From Reclinomonas americana ATCC 50394 (lineage: Eukaryota; Jakobida; Jakobea; Jakobida), in NCBI GenBank assembly GCA_048213135.1, contig PS015020.1:448218-512217 (forward strand): a stretch of DNA of 64,000 nucleotides. The letters run 5' to 3'. The position numbers and the translations under genes were made by a program. The notes under the pieces are model-generated. The model was given only the letters and a program-made list of their open reading frames with translations. It had not been told where the DNA came from and did no database searches. Positions 62,401 to 64,000 of this stretch are shown here, piece after piece (position 1 is the first letter of the stretch; every line of letters begins with the position of its first letter).

Positions 62401-63420
62401 TTGACAGTTCAGCTGCAGTTCTTCACGAAGCAACTCCAAAGGTGCAGGAGACAGGTCAAAAGTACTACACACAGCGAGTGCATCTTGAACACAGGTCGAG
62501 ACACGTCGGAAAGCAGAAGTCACTCTGAAGGTGCATCAAGGGCAGGAGACAGATCACGAACCCGCTGATGTCAAAAAAAGGAGACAGGCACACAAGTACT
62601 CAGAGATGCATGAAGAGTTACACGCAGATCAGGCAGCCTTCTGCAATGATGAGGTCTGGTCAAGACAGTTCAGCTGTTCATGAAGCAGCAACCCACTCTG
62701 CAGGTTCATGAAGCGCAAAACACAGATCAGCAACCGTCTGCAAAGGTGTTTCCGAAAAGGTCTGTCTCCGTCACCGATCGGCCACCTCACAATGACAGTT
62801 CAGCTGTTCACGACAGCAAGCCACTAGTGGATCAGCGATCCTCTGCAAAGGTGTACCGATGGCAAAACACACACAGGTGCACGGAGAACAGGAGACCCTC
62901 TCTTGACGATCTTCAGCAGCACACCACGGGTCAACACAGCAGAAACCCGCTCTCCAATGGCCCAGACTCTTTCAGAGATCAGTAGCCCACGAGAACGGTG
63001 CATCAAGAGGAGTTCAGATTGTTTCAGCGATTTTCTCAGGGTGTCTCCGATCAGCAAGAAAACTGGCTCCATACCGCAGAACAACAGCACATGAGTCTTG
63101 AAAGCTCTTCTCCTTCGCTGAATAAATAGAGAATGACAACACCTTGGTCTCGAGCTTCTCTCCACCACAGAACCACAGCGAGTGGCTCTCAAAGCATCTC
63201 TCTCTCTCTCTCTCGATGAATCAACAGAAAGACTATACCTTGTTCTCATCCAAATCACATCTCTCTTGAGCTCATCTCCGCTGAATCAACAGAGAAAGAC
63301 AGTAGAGTTTCTCCCCACTCTTACATGCTCTTCTCCATCAACAGACTCGGTCTCTCACAAGGAAACTGACTCCATCCTCTCGCCCACCACATATCTCTGC
63401 ACTCCCACCAACAGAGACAG
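62395..63420. repeat. Degenerate dispersed repeats, gene-free
   Basis: The block GACAGTTCAGCTG(C/T)(A/T).TTC (A/C)(T/C)GA recurs near 62402, 62661 and 62794, each followed by variants of CTCTGCA(A)AGGTG(T/C). A second family (CATCTCTCTCT, AATCAACAGA(G/A)AAAGAC, ACACCTTG(G/T)TCTC) repeats from 63110 to 63300. Units are about 60-130 bp and eroded. No gene was found. Confidence 0.55.
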
Positions 63421-64000
63421 TTTCCGTTTTCGACTTTCTTTTTATTGCCATCCACGGCACACAACACGACACGACACGACACACATACCACTCAACCTAC
63501 ATTCTCATGCCACAAAAAAAGAGACAAAGACGGGAAAGAATGCCAACAGTAGCGTCGCCCAGCGTGTGAAGAAGACAATCAATATCCATGCCCGTTCACA
63601 CAACAACAACGACGCACTACACCGCACATTCTCTCCACCTCCCTACCCCTCTTCCCGCTGCCACAAGAGAGCAGCAGCAGCAGCACACTCAACCAAACAG
63701 ACACACACAATGCCACACATATTCGACCACAAATCACACACATCCACACCTACACAAGCCTCCCCTCCTTTTAACCGCAAATGCAGCCAAACTCTCGCCC
63801 AGCACATGTCACAAACGCACACCAACCCCACAAGACTACCCACGGAGAGACAGTCGAGGGAGGAGGCGGTGAGACGCAACAGCACCAGTCAAGCAGAGGC
63901 CACACCCGCGGAAAAAACATTAAGAAACAGAAACAAGCAAGCAAGCGCACGAGAGAGAGAAACGAGAGAGATAGAGAGCGAGGTGACTTGCTTATTTCTC
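63421..64000. other. AC-rich gene-free edge of window
   Basis: Short ACACG and CACACA runs and A-rich text. No coding signal, RNA gene or strong repeat. Confidence 0.5.

Noticed and set aside
62824-63258. 144-codon minus-strand frame
   Set aside because: It falls in eroded repeats with no family similarity or codon bias.

Overview
The window is nuclear DNA from a unicellular eukaryote. Nearly every gene is split by short introns with GT...AG ends, the coding exons are GC-rich, and introns are filled with CT, GA and CA microsatellite tracts. The gene set (TerD-domain proteins, tectonins, a GARP/SHAQKYF Myb factor, phospholipid scramblase, a syntaxin-17-like SNARE, a TTLL2-like tubulin ligase) fits a free-living protist, perhaps near Amoebozoa or the base of Obazoa. 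The sequence alone does not fix the lineage. No bacterial operons, rRNA, tRNA, transposase or CRISPR array was seen. Gene models are my own splices, made from reading frame, intron phase and family alignment. Two assembly gaps (N runs) lie inside introns.

Layout. 173-2524 (+): 3' part of a double-TerD gene ending in a CaaX box. 3125-7222 (-): phospholipid scramblase. 7780-9270 and 9947-11509 (+): tandem secreted tectonin genes sharing a promoter element. 12454-16865 (+): kelch plus coiled-coil protein. 17086-19469 (-): a complete second double-TerD gene with the same kind of CaaX ending. 19768-21700 (-): dolichol-phosphate mannosyltransferase. 22165-24399 (-): syntaxin-17-like SNARE. 24790-29904 (+): TTLL2-like ligase with a very long disordered, acidic N-terminus. 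29912-31215: barstar-like gene (-) and remnants of a local tandem duplication that copied the TTLL/barstar junction. 31395-32307 (-): unknown gene.

32371-37578 (-) and 38151-44241 (+) are a divergent pair of large genes that share a roughly 28-residue helical motif of unknown family. The plus-strand gene contains six nearly identical genomic repeats of 701-719 bp, each encoding about six motifs. The minus-strand gene has about a dozen scattered motifs with polyproline tracts and a coiled coil. This pair is the strongest candidate for something undescribed. The motif vaguely recalls the first half of an actin-binding WH2 motif.

44565-46397 (+): NAT8-like membrane acetyltransferase. 46467-47134 (+): unknown. 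47343-51211 (-): secreted ceramidase-like hydrolase with a histidine-rich leader. 51991-52461 (+): four-helix membrane protein with a KKxx tail. 52516-56625 (+): SLC45/SUC-type sugar transporter. 57506-60697 (-): GARP/SHAQKYF transcription factor. 60698-64000 has no gene I can identify; it holds an ambiguous overlapping ORF pair and degenerate repeats.

The genes are a typical mixed eukaryotic neighbourhood rather than one pathway. Recurrent themes are membrane and lipid biology (scramblase, ceramidase-like enzyme, DPM1, SNARE, prenylated TerD proteins) and cytoskeleton (TTLL, the motif-array pair). A recurrent splice-donor style (GTTTCG, GTTGCG, GTTCGT) runs through unrelated genes and is needed to keep many of the frames open.
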